Part shown: positions 1-8,700 of the stretch, in pieces
Numbering within the stretch: position 1 is the stretch's first letter
Layout: every line of letters begins with the position of its first letter
Source of the DNA: Planctomycetaceae bacterium
GTDB taxonomy: Bacteria; Planctomycetota; Planctomycetia; Planctomycetales; Planctomycetaceae
Assembly (NCBI GenBank): GCA_027080405.1
Contig: JALWSL010000668.1
Coordinates: 1-12,209, forward strand
Length of the DNA stretch: 12,209 nucleotides
Direction of reading: 5' to 3'
The notes under the pieces: generated by a model
Told to the model about the DNA's origin: nothing
Seen by the model: the letters and a program-made list of their open reading frames with translations, nothing else
Database searches by the model: none
Position numbers and translations under genes: made by a program

Positions 1-1
1 A

Positions 2-1903
2 CGGGCAGACGTGGCGGGAATGACTCCCGAGGAACAATTGCAAAAAATCCGTGAACGCATTCGAGTAATGCTCTCGGATCAATACCGCTGCTATCGTGAA
101 GAACTTGAACCGAAACTTTTCGATGCGGGGATCAAGCGGATTACCTTCGAGAATGTCAAACAGCCGCAATTGAGGGTGATCGAAGAACGGTTCGAAGATG
201 AGCTGGCTTCTGTCCTCTCTCCCATCGCCTTGTGGCCCGGCGGGGAAGTTCCCATGCTTCCGGAGCCGGAACTGTGCATCGCGGTTCGACTGCAAACGGA
301 TCGTCAGGACGACAATCCATTCCGCTTTGTTCTCATTCCTTTGGGAAAACAGCTTCCCCGTTTTTTGACATTGCCTTCTGAAACCGGGTACGAATTCATG
401 CTTCTGGAAGATGTTGTCGGAGCATTCGCCCAGCACTTTTTTCCTGATGAGACCGTCGTGGAGACAACTCCGTTTCGTATTACTCGCAATGCCGATCTGA
501 TCGTCAGCGAAGATGTCGCCTCCGATTTCATGGCTGAAATGGAACAACTGCTACAGGCCCGCAAACAGAGCCACTGCGTGCGACTGGAAATCGACGCCCG
601 GGCTTCAGCCACCATGCAGGCTCACATCACACAGTGCTACTCTGTTTCTCCCGCGGATGTCTATGCGATTGAGGGACCACTCGATCTTTCCGACATGATG
701 CCTCTTTCCGGCTTGAAGGGTTTTGAAAACCTGAGGGATGAGCCATGGGATTCATATCCTTCGAAAGAAGTCGACATCGGGAAATCAATGTTCGAACAAC
801 TGACAGAGAAAAGCATCCTTCTGCTGCACCCTTATGAATCGTTTGATCCCGTTGTACGGTTCATCGATGAGGCTGCTGACGACCCGGATGTGCTGTCGAT
901 CAAACAGACATTGTACCGCACGAGTTCGAACAGCCCGGTTGTTGCCGCCCTGATGCGGGCCGCAGGAAAAGGAAAATATGTGACAGCGATCGTTGAATTG
1001 AAAGCCCGGTTCGACGAAAGTCGCAACATCGACTGGGCCAGGCAACTGGAGCGTGAGGGCGTGAATGTCATCTATGGAGTGCGGCATTTGAAGACACACG
1101 CGAAAATTTGCGTCATCGTCCGTCAGGAACCTCAGGGAATTCAGCGGTACGTCCATTTCGGAACGGGAAACTACAACGAACAGACGGCGAGACTCTATAG
1201 CGACGTCAGCTACATGACATCCGACTTTGACCTCGGTGCCGATGCCGTTTCCTTTTTCAATGCGATCACAGGTGGTTCATCACCTCAACCGTTCCACAAA
1301 CTGGAAGCGGCTCCACTCGGATTGAAATCACGATTGCTGGAAATGATTGATATCGAAATCGACCAGGCCCACCGGGGCGGAAAGGCGTTCATCCGCGCGA
1401 AAGTCAATTCTCTGGTCGATACGGAAATAATCGAGGCCCTGTATCGCGCCTCTGCAGCTGGTGTCACCATACAACTCAACATCCGGGGAATCTGCTGTCT
1501 CAAACCGGGAGTCCCGAATTTGAGCGAGAATATCGAAGTGATCAGCATTATCGACCGCTATCTGGAACATGCCCGCATCGTACACTTCCATCACGGCGGT
1601 GATGATCGCGTTCTGATCTCCAGTGCGGACTGGATGCCCCGAAATCTGGATCGAAGAATTGAACTGTTGGTTCCGGTCGAAGACGATCCCTGCAAATCCC
1701 GCCTGATCGACATTCTTGGCATTTATTTTCGTGATAATGTCAAGGCGAAACGGCTGACTCCAGAGGGCGAATATGTACCCGTATCGAAAAAGTCGCCGCC
1801 ATTTCGGGCACAGGAATATCTGCATCAGTCAATTGCCCGGCAGGCCAGGCAAGGTAACCAGAAACAGACAACTTTCTTCGAACCGCACAAATCCCCCTCT
1901 TAA
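2..1903 (+). CDS. ppk1: Polyphosphate kinase 1 (5' partial)
   Basis: Polyphosphate kinase transfers the gamma phosphate of ATP to a growing inorganic polyphosphate chain and can run in reverse, through a phosphohistidine intermediate. The reading frame is open to the left edge, so the start lies outside the window. Counting the GTG at base 11 as residue 1, the autophosphorylated His is H363 in THAKICVIVR and the second active-site His is H520 in YLEHARI. Their 157-residue spacing equals that of E. coli H435 and H592. R303 (QTLYRT) and R333 (KARFDE) match E. coli R375 and R405 with the same offset of 72, so roughly 72 N-terminal residues are missing before base 11. The SSADWMPRNLDRRIE motif of the C2 domain is intact. 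The protein ends in a short Gln/Lys-rich tail. GTG at 11 is an internal Val codon, not a start. Identification is very secure. Confidence 0.97.
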   Translation, partial: RADVAGMTPEEQLQKIRERIRVMLSDQYRCYREELEPKLFDAGIKRITFENVKQPQLRVIEERFEDELASVLSPIALWPGGEVPMLPEPELCIAVRLQTDRQDDNPFRFVLIPLGKQLPRFLTLPSETGYEFMLLEDVVGAFAQHFFPDETVVETTPFRITRNADLIVSEDVASDFMAEMEQLLQARKQSHCVRLEIDARASATMQAHITQCYSVSPADVYAIEGPLDLSDMMPLSGLKGFENLRDEPWDSYPSKEVDIGKSMFEQLTEKSILLLHPYESFDPVVRFIDEAADDPDVLSIKQTLYRTSSNSPVVAALMRAAGKGKYVTAIVELKARFDESRNIDWARQLEREGVNVIYGVRHLKTHAKICVIVRQEPQGIQRYVHFGTGNYNEQTARLYSDVSYMTSDFDLGADAVSFFNAITGGSSPQPFHKLEAAPLGLKSRLLEMIDIEIDQAHRGGKAFIRAKVNSLVDTEIIEALYRASAAGVTIQLNIRGICCLKPGVPNLSENIEVISIIDRYLEHARIVHFHHGGDDRVLISSADWMPRNLDRRIELLVPVEDDPCKSRLIDILGIYFRDNVKAKRLTPEGEYVPVSKKSPPFRAQEYLHQSIARQARQGNQKQTTFFEPHKSPS

Positions 1904-1919
1904 AGCGGATCATCGTAGA

Positions 1920-1966
1920 CCGGATAGAAGAGAGGGCCGGCTTGTCTCTATCGACCGTTTATCCGG
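1920..1966. repeat. Inverted repeat between ppk1 and the lipoprotein gene
   Basis: CCGGATA (1920-1926) and TATCCGG (1960-1966) are perfect 7-base inverted arms. A competing inner pair, GATAGA (1923-1928) and TCTATC (1946-1951), shares part of the left arm. No T-run follows either structure on the + strand, so it does not look like a standard intrinsic terminator. It could be an attenuating or mRNA-stability hairpin, or chance. Confidence 0.3.
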
Positions 1967-1994
1967 AATCAAAACAACGCATTTTCCATTCGAC

Positions 1995-1999
1995 AGGAG
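1995..1999 (+). promoter_or_regulatory. Shine-Dalgarno site fixing the lipoprotein start
   Basis: AGGAG lies 7 bases before the ATG at 2007. It selects this start over the upstream in-frame start at 1773, which would overlap ppk1 by 131 bases and hide the lipoprotein signal peptide. Confidence 0.75.
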
Positions 2000-2006
2000 T
2001 GACGTG

Positions 2007-3008
2007 ATGTACCGACTGCTTGCTGGATTCTGTTTTTTCGTCTGCCTTTCTTTCCTCGTTTCCTGTTCCGGAAATTCGCCTCAGAGTTCATCGGAACGGA
2101 CTTCAGAAAAGCCTGAACTGAAGCAGGTCTCACTCGCCTTGAACTGGCTTCCAGAGGCGGAGCATGGCGGGTTTTACGCTGCCTTGCTTAATGGAGATTA
2201 CGAAAAAGAGGGACTGGCAGTAACCATCCTGCCAGGGGGACCGGACAGTCCGGTTATTCAGCGTGTTGCAGCGAAGCGCGTGACTTTTGGGATCTCCAAT
2301 GCAGACCGAATCGCTTTGGGACGCGCACAGAATGCAGCCATCGTCGCATTGATGGCGCCTCTACAACATTCGCCCCGTTGCATAATCGTTCATCAGGAAA
2401 GCGGGATCAAATCTTTTGACCAACTGAAAAACATCACATTGGCCATGAGCGATGCCCCGGCTTTCTCCCATTTTCTGCGAGACCGACTGAAATTGGAGAA
2501 TGTCCGAATAGTACGATACACCGGTTCGATAGCCCATTTTCTGCGTGACAGGAATTTTGCCCAACAGGGGTATGTATTCAGTGAACCTGTAGTCGCCAGA
2601 CGTGAAGGCGCAAAGCCCGAAGTATTAATGGTTTCAAAACTCGGATTCGACCCCTACTCCAGCGTGTTGATGACGCACGAAGATGTCATCGCCGAACAAC
2701 CCGAACTGGTTCGAAAATTTGTCCGGGCCTCTGTCAAGGGCTGGGCTGACTATCTGTCGAAGGATTCAGCCAGAGTCCACGAATACATTCACTCGATCAA
2801 TCCGGAGATGTCTGTCGAAGTTCTCGATCAGGGTCTGGATGCCCTGAAAGAACTCAGCCTGGACAAACAGAATAAATTCACGGGTGATATGAGCCTGGAA
2901 CGCTGGCAACAACTCGTTGAACAACTCGAGCAGATCAAACTGCTCCAACCCGGTCTCATTCAACCACAGGATTTATTTACGACCGAATTCCTGAAACAGT
3001 CACCATAG
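2007..3008 (+). CDS. NMT1/THI5-like substrate-binding lipoprotein
   Basis: This 333-residue protein looks like the periplasmic binding component of an ABC importer of the NMT1/THI5/SsuA type, a family that binds thiamine pyrimidine precursors, nitrate, sulfonates or related small molecules. The signal peptide is lipoprotein type: a positive N-terminus, a hydrophobic core, and lipobox LVSC with the lipidated Cys at residue 20, followed by a Ser-rich linker to about residue 36. The binding fold opens with VSLALNWLPEAEHGGFYAAL (41-60) and the GDYEKEGLAVTILPGGP stretch, both characteristic of the family. A long upstream start at 1773 is rejected because it would bury the signal peptide; AGGAG at 1995 supports ATG 2007. 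No permease or ATPase gene is in the window, so it is either an orphan component or served by a remote transporter. The ligand cannot be read from the sequence. Confidence 0.85.
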   Translation: MYRLLAGFCFFVCLSFLVSCSGNSPQSSSERTSEKPELKQVSLALNWLPEAEHGGFYAALLNGDYEKEGLAVTILPGGPDSPVIQRVAAKRVTFGISNADRIALGRAQNAAIVALMAPLQHSPRCIIVHQESGIKSFDQLKNITLAMSDAPAFSHFLRDRLKLENVRIVRYTGSIAHFLRDRNFAQQGYVFSEPVVARREGAKPEVLMVSKLGFDPYSSVLMTHEDVIAEQPELVRKFVRASVKGWADYLSKDSARVHEYIHSINPEMSVEVLDQGLDALKELSLDKQNKFTGDMSLERWQQLVEQLEQIKLLQPGLIQPQDLFTTEFLKQSP

Positions 3009-3052
3009 GGATCAGTCAGGTTCCTCTCCGTTTCTCCACTGCGAATAAACCG

Positions 3053-3937
3053 ATGCCCAACCAGAAAATTCAACATTCCAATATCCATCACGACCGTTTT
3101 TTGGGAGGAGAAAATCTGTCTCCCTGGCAGTTGAAATTGAACGAAATCATATTCGGGGTGGAAACGCCGGCCGGCCGGGCATTCGATATTGTTCTGCTGA
3201 TTGCCATCATGCTCTCGATTTCAGCTGTCATGCTCGAAAGTGTTCAGGGGATTCGGGCTCGATGGGGAACCGAACTGCTGATCGCCGAATGGGGCTTCAC
3301 GCTGCTGTTTACCCTGGAGTATCTGCTGAGAATCATCTGTGTGCAGCACCGCCTTCGCTATGCGTTCAGCTTTTATGGCATCATTGACCTGCTCTCCATT
3401 CTACCAACTTTTTTGGGGGTATTTATTGCCGGTTCCCATTCGATGGTTGTTTTGCGTGCCTTGCGATTGATTCGAATCTTCCGAATTCTGAAAGTTGTCC
3501 ATTGCATGAGTGAGGCAGAATTGTTGTGGATCGCGCTGAAAGCCACAATCAGCAAAATAACCGTTTTTATGGTCGTGGTGATGGCAATTGTGCTCATCAT
3601 GGGATCAACCATGTATCTGATTGAAGGAGAGAAATCCGGGTTCACCAGTATCCCCAAATCGGTTTACTGGGCGATTGTGACCATTACGACTGTCGGCTAC
3701 GGAGACATTGCCCCACAATCCGCTCTGGGGCAAACATTGGCAGCAGTCATCATGTTGCTCGGCTATGGAATTATCATTGTTCCGACCGGCATGTTTTCTG
3801 TTGAGGTCGTCAACGCCAGCAACTCCAGCACGTCGAAGGAGATCACCTGTCCAGATTGCCATTCTTCAACACACGACTTTGATGCCCTGTTCTGCAAACG
3901 ATGTGGCACAAAACTCCCTGATTGCTGCCAACAGTAA
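3053..3937 (+). CDS. Voltage-gated-type potassium channel with C-terminal zinc ribbon
   Basis: This 294-residue inner-membrane protein has the six-helix plan of the voltage-gated ion channel superfamily. S1 is near residues 43-62 and S2 near 78-96. S3 is near 106-126. S4 carries basic residues at every third position: R135, R138, R141, R144 and K147. S5 is near 168-190 and S6 near 228-250. The pore loop holds TTVGYGD (212-218), the canonical K+ selectivity filter, so potassium selectivity is well supported. After S6 a short cytoplasmic tail has two Cys pairs, C266/C269 and C281/C284, spaced like a zinc ribbon, then a terminal Cys pair at 291-292. Related bacterial channels, as I recall them, often carry such a tail. 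Voltage sensing is inferred from S4. The ATG is 44 bases after the lipoprotein stop, with no strong Shine-Dalgarno, so co-transcription and translational coupling are possible. Confidence 0.92.
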   Translation: MPNQKIQHSNIHHDRFLGGENLSPWQLKLNEIIFGVETPAGRAFDIVLLIAIMLSISAVMLESVQGIRARWGTELLIAEWGFTLLFTLEYLLRIICVQHRLRYAFSFYGIIDLLSILPTFLGVFIAGSHSMVVLRALRLIRIFRILKVVHCMSEAELLWIALKATISKITVFMVVVMAIVLIMGSTMYLIEGEKSGFTSIPKSVYWAIVTITTVGYGDIAPQSALGQTLAAVIMLLGYGIIIVPTGMFSVEVVNASNSSTSKEITCPDCHSSTHDFDALFCKRCGTKLPDCCQQ

Positions 3938-4316
3938 TTGATGTGTCACATATTTTTGGGCAGTTCGTACGCGAAAAGATTGAAAAACTTCCAACATCAA
4001 TCAAGATCAGACCAGAAGTTTGATACCGTCTGAACCGTTTCTTTTTGTCTGGTGCCCCCCCCTTCTGCAGGCCCGATTCGGGGGCAAAATCAAAAGGGGG
4101 AGTGAAACAGGGACATAACGGTCCTGTTTTGCCGGTCGCGATGTGCCGGAAAACCCGATAAATCTCTTGAGGTTTTTCGAAAAATTGTCCACCTGCAAAT
4201 ATAAACTCTGGATATGCCCATTATTTTGGTATAGGCTTCCTGACAGTTAGCGCCGAACGTATTGCCCTGCCTGGGGCGGGTAGAGACAACGATCTTTCGT
4301 TGATTTGAATGGGAAC
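3938..4316. other. Gene-free region before the kinase gene, with weak hairpins
   Basis: About 380 bases without a credible gene; the short reading frames here have no recognisable protein features. TGCCCCC (4053-4059) and GGGGGCA (4080-4086) form 7-base inverted arms around a smaller CCCG/CGGG hairpin. A G-run follows near 4096. No clear sigma70-type promoter could be fixed for the kinase, although the A/T-rich stretch at 4165-4240 is where one would be expected. Confidence 0.5.
4106..4130 (+). terminator. Possible weak intrinsic terminator after the channel gene
   Basis: AACAGGGAC (4106-4114) can pair with GTCCTGTT (4121-4128), leaving one bulged G and a 6-base loop. The 3' arm runs into TTTT (4127-4130). 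The stem is short, the T-run is only four bases, and it lies about 170 bases after the channel stop codon, so it is only tentative. Confidence 0.3.
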
Positions 4317-5621
4317 ATGGGAAGCATCTGGGTTTGGCCATTTGAGCTACTGGAAAAAATAGGCGAAGGAGGCATGGGGGTCGTCTATAAAGGCCGCTAT
4401 GTAAAGGATGATCGCCTGTTCGCCGTCAAGCTTATCCCGGCTGATATCAACAATAAAACGCTTCTGGCACGCTTTGAACTGGAAATTGCAACGCTCAAGG
4501 AGTTGCGTCATCCCAACATCGTCCGATCTTTCGGGGGAGTCTGCGAAGATAAACAGCGATTTTACGCCATGGAATTGCTCGAAGGCGGAACGCTGTGGGA
4601 CAAAATCCAGAGTCACGGCCAAATTCCCTGGCCCAAGATGATCGAACTTGGACGCCAGATGTGTGCCGCCCTGGCATATGCTCACGACAAAAATATTATT
4701 CACCGGGACGTCAAACCGAACAACTTTCTGTTGACCAAAGCGGGACAGATCAAACTCAGCGATTTCGGATTGGTCAGTGTGATGTCCGAAGCGAAGTTGA
4801 CAGCTGACGGCAGAACGCTGGGAACAGTTCAGTACATGTCACCCGAACAGATACGTGGGAAACCACCACTTACCCATAGTAGCGATATTTACTCCCTCGG
4901 CTGTGTCTTTTATGAAATGCTGACGGGACAACCGCCGTTTGCGGGAGAGAATCCAGCTCCGATTCTTCATGCCCATCTGAAACAGGAACCGGCCCCGATT
5001 TCCGAATTCAACAGTGATTGTCCTGCCGGGTTGGAGCGTCTGGTACTCTCCATGCTGGCCAAGTCTCCGGCTGATCGTCCGGAAAATGCACTGGTCGTTT
5101 CGGAAAGACTCGCTCAACTTCGTGAATCACCACGCCTGGTTGAATCCTCCTCGACACACAAAAAGAAAAAGAATGTACTCCCCTCCCCGTACCAAGGGAC
5201 CTCCTCTGTTTTCTCAGGTTTCGAAAGGAGTCTGCGATGGGCCTGGGGAGCGCTGACTGCGGTTTTATTCATCCTGGCCGTGGTTTGGGCGCTGAACCTT
5301 TTCAAGCCGGATCCGGGAGTCGAATTGTGGGTTAAAACAGCACAACACCATTCCGACCCTGTAGTCCGGGTCGCTGCAATTGAATCACTGGCAGAACTGG
5401 CCGGTGCGCGGGAAGAGCTGCTGGATGTTTTGATGAAAATTGTCGAATCGCAAAATGAAGATCCGGAAGTCACTGTTGCAGCACTGCGCGCGCTGGCCAA
5501 ACATCCCAAGACAGCCAATCAATACCGTTCACGACTCATTAAAATCGCAAAAAACGCTCCGCACCAACAGGTACGCATTCAGGCTCAGACCACGCTGGCC
5601 GCCCTGCAGCCGACGGATTGA
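4317..5621 (+). CDS. Membrane-anchored Hanks-type Ser/Thr protein kinase with C-terminal HEAT-like repeats
   Basis: This 434-residue protein phosphorylates Ser/Thr of other proteins; its targets are unknown. The kinase domain spans about 9-270 and has every key element: glycine loop IGEGGMGVVYKG (15-26), ATP-anchoring K38, helix-C Glu E56, catalytic HRDVKPNN (129-136) with D131 and N136, DFG at 149-151, and SPEQ (175-178) in place of APE. It should therefore be active. A linker with a Lys run (282-285) leads to one transmembrane helix at about 308-329. The last 100 residues hold roughly two or three helical repeats beginning DPVVRVAAIESLAELA, VTVAALRALAKHP and QVRIQAQTTLAALQP, resembling HEAT repeats and expected outside the cytoplasm. 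An in-frame TTG at 4305 would add four residues; ATG 4317 is preferred, though its Shine-Dalgarno is weak. The gene stands alone and converges on the DUF1553 gene. Confidence 0.93.
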   Translation: MGSIWVWPFELLEKIGEGGMGVVYKGRYVKDDRLFAVKLIPADINNKTLLARFELEIATLKELRHPNIVRSFGGVCEDKQRFYAMELLEGGTLWDKIQSHGQIPWPKMIELGRQMCAALAYAHDKNIIHRDVKPNNFLLTKAGQIKLSDFGLVSVMSEAKLTADGRTLGTVQYMSPEQIRGKPPLTHSSDIYSLGCVFYEMLTGQPPFAGENPAPILHAHLKQEPAPISEFNSDCPAGLERLVLSMLAKSPADRPENALVVSERLAQLRESPRLVESSSTHKKKKNVLPSPYQGTSSVFSGFERSLRWAWGALTAVLFILAVVWALNLFKPDPGVELWVKTAQHHSDPVVRVAAIESLAELAGAREELLDVLMKIVESQNEDPEVTVAALRALAKHPKTANQYRSRLIKIAKNAPHQQVRIQAQTTLAALQPTD

Positions 5622-5766
5622 CACTGACACCAACCCGGACAGCCTTGACTACGTTCACGACTGCGACCACCTCTGCGCGATCGGCAACGACCACCACCGT
5701 CCGGTTTCCCGCCGTGTTGGAAACTCTCCGTCGATCAGAACCTGTCGATCAGAACCCGGCATCTGC
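5622..5766. other. Convergent intergenic spacer
   Basis: The kinase and the DUF1553 gene converge across 145 bases. The spacer is rich in ACGAC and CCACC words, which give a Thr-rich translation in one + frame. No hairpin with a T-run was seen for either direction. Confidence 0.45.
5731..5756. repeat. Short tandem direct repeat
   Basis: TCGATCAGAACC occurs at 5731-5742 and again at 5745-5756, a 14-base period including a TG spacer. It is a simple two-copy duplication in the convergent spacer, probably from replication slippage. Confidence 0.8.
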
Positions 5767-8700
5767 TCAGTTTTTCGTGATGACTTCATCCGCCGTCAAC
5801 AGGATGTTCGCGCAGACCGTCCAGGCGGCCAGTTCATTGGTCGGTAGGCCCTTTGCGATTTCGGGGCTGCCAAGTTTAACCAGGCTGGCCGTCTTTTCGA
5901 GAGACGCAGAGAATCGCTTCAAGTCTTCCCGATAGCCTTCCACCAATACCTTCAATTCTTTCGCATTCGGTTTTCTCGACGTGCAAAGCCGGAACATATA
6001 CGTGGCGATCGCTTCAGGAGAGCCGCCTTTTTCTCTCATGGCGCGGGCAGCAAGTCCATGGGCGCACTCAAGATACTGTGGGTCGTTGAACAGCAACAGT
6101 GCTTGCATCGGCGTGTTGGTTCGTTCCCTGCGCACGCAACTCGACTCTCTGGAAGGAGCATCAAAGGTTGACATTTCCGGCGGAGGGGCCGTCCGTTTCA
6201 AAAATGTGTAAACGGTACGGCGATGAATTTTTTCCGGTCCGGTATCGGGAACGAAGCGAGCCGTATTGGAACCGGTGTAGCCCACCGCGTACCACAACCC
6301 GGGCGGTTGGGGAGGCTTCACACTTGGCCCTCCCAGTTTTTCAACCAGTAAACCGGAAACAAACAATGCCTGATCGCGAAGCGGTTCCGCATCGAGACGG
6401 AAACGTGGCCCCCTGGCATAAAGCCGGTTCTCAGGGTCTTTTTCGAACAGTGCAGGCGTGAGTCTGGAAGATTGCTGATAGGTCGCCGACATGACCATTG
6501 TTTTGAAAAGGTGCTTGACGTCCCAACCCGATTCACGAAAATCGACAGCCAGCCAGTCGAGCAGTTTCGGGTGACTGGGCACTTCTCCCTGTGATCCGAA
6601 GTCATCCGCAGTCTTGACAAGCCCCGTACCGAACAGTTGCTGCCAGAAACGATTCACTGTCACACGGGCCATCAGCGGATTTGTTTCGTCAGTCAGCCAC
6701 TTTGCCAGTCCCAGTCGATCATTGCTCCATTCTTTTTTCATTTCAGGCAGTGAGAGGGGAGTACGACGGGTCACCTCCTCAAGATGCTGATCGTATTCAC
6801 CTCGCTTGAGAACGTAGGATTTTTTCTTTTTCTCTGTCTCCCGGAAAATCAGCGTTGTCGGAATTTTGTTGTAGAAATCGTCGCGAGTTTTTTGCAGGCT
6901 TTTTTTCCTGTTGGTCAAATCAATAAATTCTTTATCACGAACAACTTTCTCCTGATAATATTTTTCCAGCTTTGTCTTTTGCTCCTGGTTCCTCTGTTCC
7001 GCTTTTATTTTCAGGATCGCCAGGATATCCGCCGGCAGTTGCATCGCTATCGGGTTGTGCCTGTTGACTGAAAGCCGAAATCGTCCGAATTGATGCTGTC
7101 CGTACTGGGATTCGTGCTTCAATATAATTTTCAATCGTGTTCCTTCAGCAAACCCGAATGGTTTTTCAGCCACGAAAAACGCGACACGATTTTCTTTTTT
7201 CAGAAACCCGGCAGTTGCCCAACCGGTTTCCCGTTTTCCATCAATCGCGTTCAACACTTTGAAATCGCCATTTTCCTGTTCATAATCTGCCTGCGCGGTC
7301 TGGAATTTGATCGGCTCCCATTTCTCGGGCTGATCAGGTGAAGCGACATAGGCCTCGAATTCCGTGAGCACAACGTTGCTGTTCGCACTTCGCCCTGCTC
7401 CGCCGTTGGTCAATGACGGATCGATCAGTCCTTCGAGGCGAATGGCAAGCCAGTCTGCCCCGGGAAGATTCGCCTGCACTTCGTAAATTTCCTGGGATGG
7501 ATTCTTGCCGCTGGCCAACAGTGACTGATCAGCAAGGAGCTTCAGCGTGGCCCCACCGTGCGAAACATACTTTTCAGGAGTCAGAACCTGCCAGGCGGCC
7601 TCAACCGATTTATATTGTTCACTCTGCTGAAGCGCGACAGGCTCCCACTTTTTCTGTAACTCCCTGATACGGGGGGAGATCGCTGCCAGCGATTGATTGA
7701 GTGCAGCCAGTTTGCTGTCGTACTGGGCAAGCTGCTTTTTCTGTTCCGGCGTGAAAACCTGAATCACCGGAGGTGGATCTTTTCTATTTCCATCCAGCGG
7801 GTTGCCATCCATACTGTTGAAGTAGGCAAACAGGGAGTAAAAATCGTGCATCGTAAAAGGATCGAACTTGTGATCGTGACAGCGACTGCAATCGAATGTT
7901 GCCCCCAGAAAAACCGTTCCGAATGTCACAACACGGTCGACCACATTGCGAACGTAAACTTCCTCAGCAATCGAACCTCCCTCACTGGTCGTGACATGAC
8001 ACCGATTATAACCGGTGGCGACAAGCTGATCCTGTGTCGGATTCTCCAACAAATCGCCGGCAAGCTGTTCCGTCACAAACCGATCGTAGGGCATATTGCT
8101 GTTGAAAGCCCGTATCACCCAATCGCGGTAGGGCCACATCTCGCGATAATTATCCAGATGCAAACCGTGCGTATCGCCGTAGCGAACCGCATCGAGCCAG
8201 TAGCGAGCCATGTGCTCACCATAGCGGGGAGAGGCGAGCAGACGATCAACCACCTTCTCGTAGGCGTTGGGAGAATCGTCCTTCAGAAAATTGTCGACCT
8301 CCTCTATCGAAGGCGGAAGACCGGTCAAATCGAAAGTGACTCTCCGGAGCAATGTGATGCGATCCGCCCGGCTTCCCGGTTTCATGTTTTCCTTTTCCAG
8401 GCGGGCAAGAATAAAGCGATCCAACGGCTGCCGCACCCAATCACCCTGCCTGACATCCGGCAATTGCGATTTGACTGGAGCCTCGTAGGCCCAATGCTTT
8501 TGCCATTTAGCCCCTTGTTTGATCCAGAGTTTCAGCGTCTCGATTTCCTGCGGGGTCAACTCCTTCCCAAAATCCTCCGGGGGCATCACCAAATCGGGAT
8601 CGTCCGAAAGAATTCTCACGATCATCTCGCTCGATTCAGGATCGCCGGGAACAATAATTCTTTCTCCGGAGTCCCCTTCGCCCAGTGCAGATGCTTTTTC

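Noticed and set aside
1773..2006. Longer N-terminus for the binding lipoprotein
   Set aside because: It would overlap ppk1 and bury a textbook lipoprotein signal peptide; AGGAG at 1995 supports ATG 2007.
1904..2006. TPP riboswitch upstream of the THI5-like lipoprotein gene
   Set aside because: The conserved CTGAGA-type core is absent and the spacer is only about 100 bases.
5731..5756. CRISPR-like or att-site repeat
   Set aside because: Only two short copies with a 2-base spacer and no integrase or cas gene; a simple tandem duplication.
5618..5766. Thr-rich frame after the kinase stop, as a frameshifted kinase tail
   Set aside because: The Thr bias comes from repeated ACGAC/CCACC words. The frame has no start signal and continues only as the antisense of the DUF1553 gene. 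The kinase already ends naturally after its repeats.
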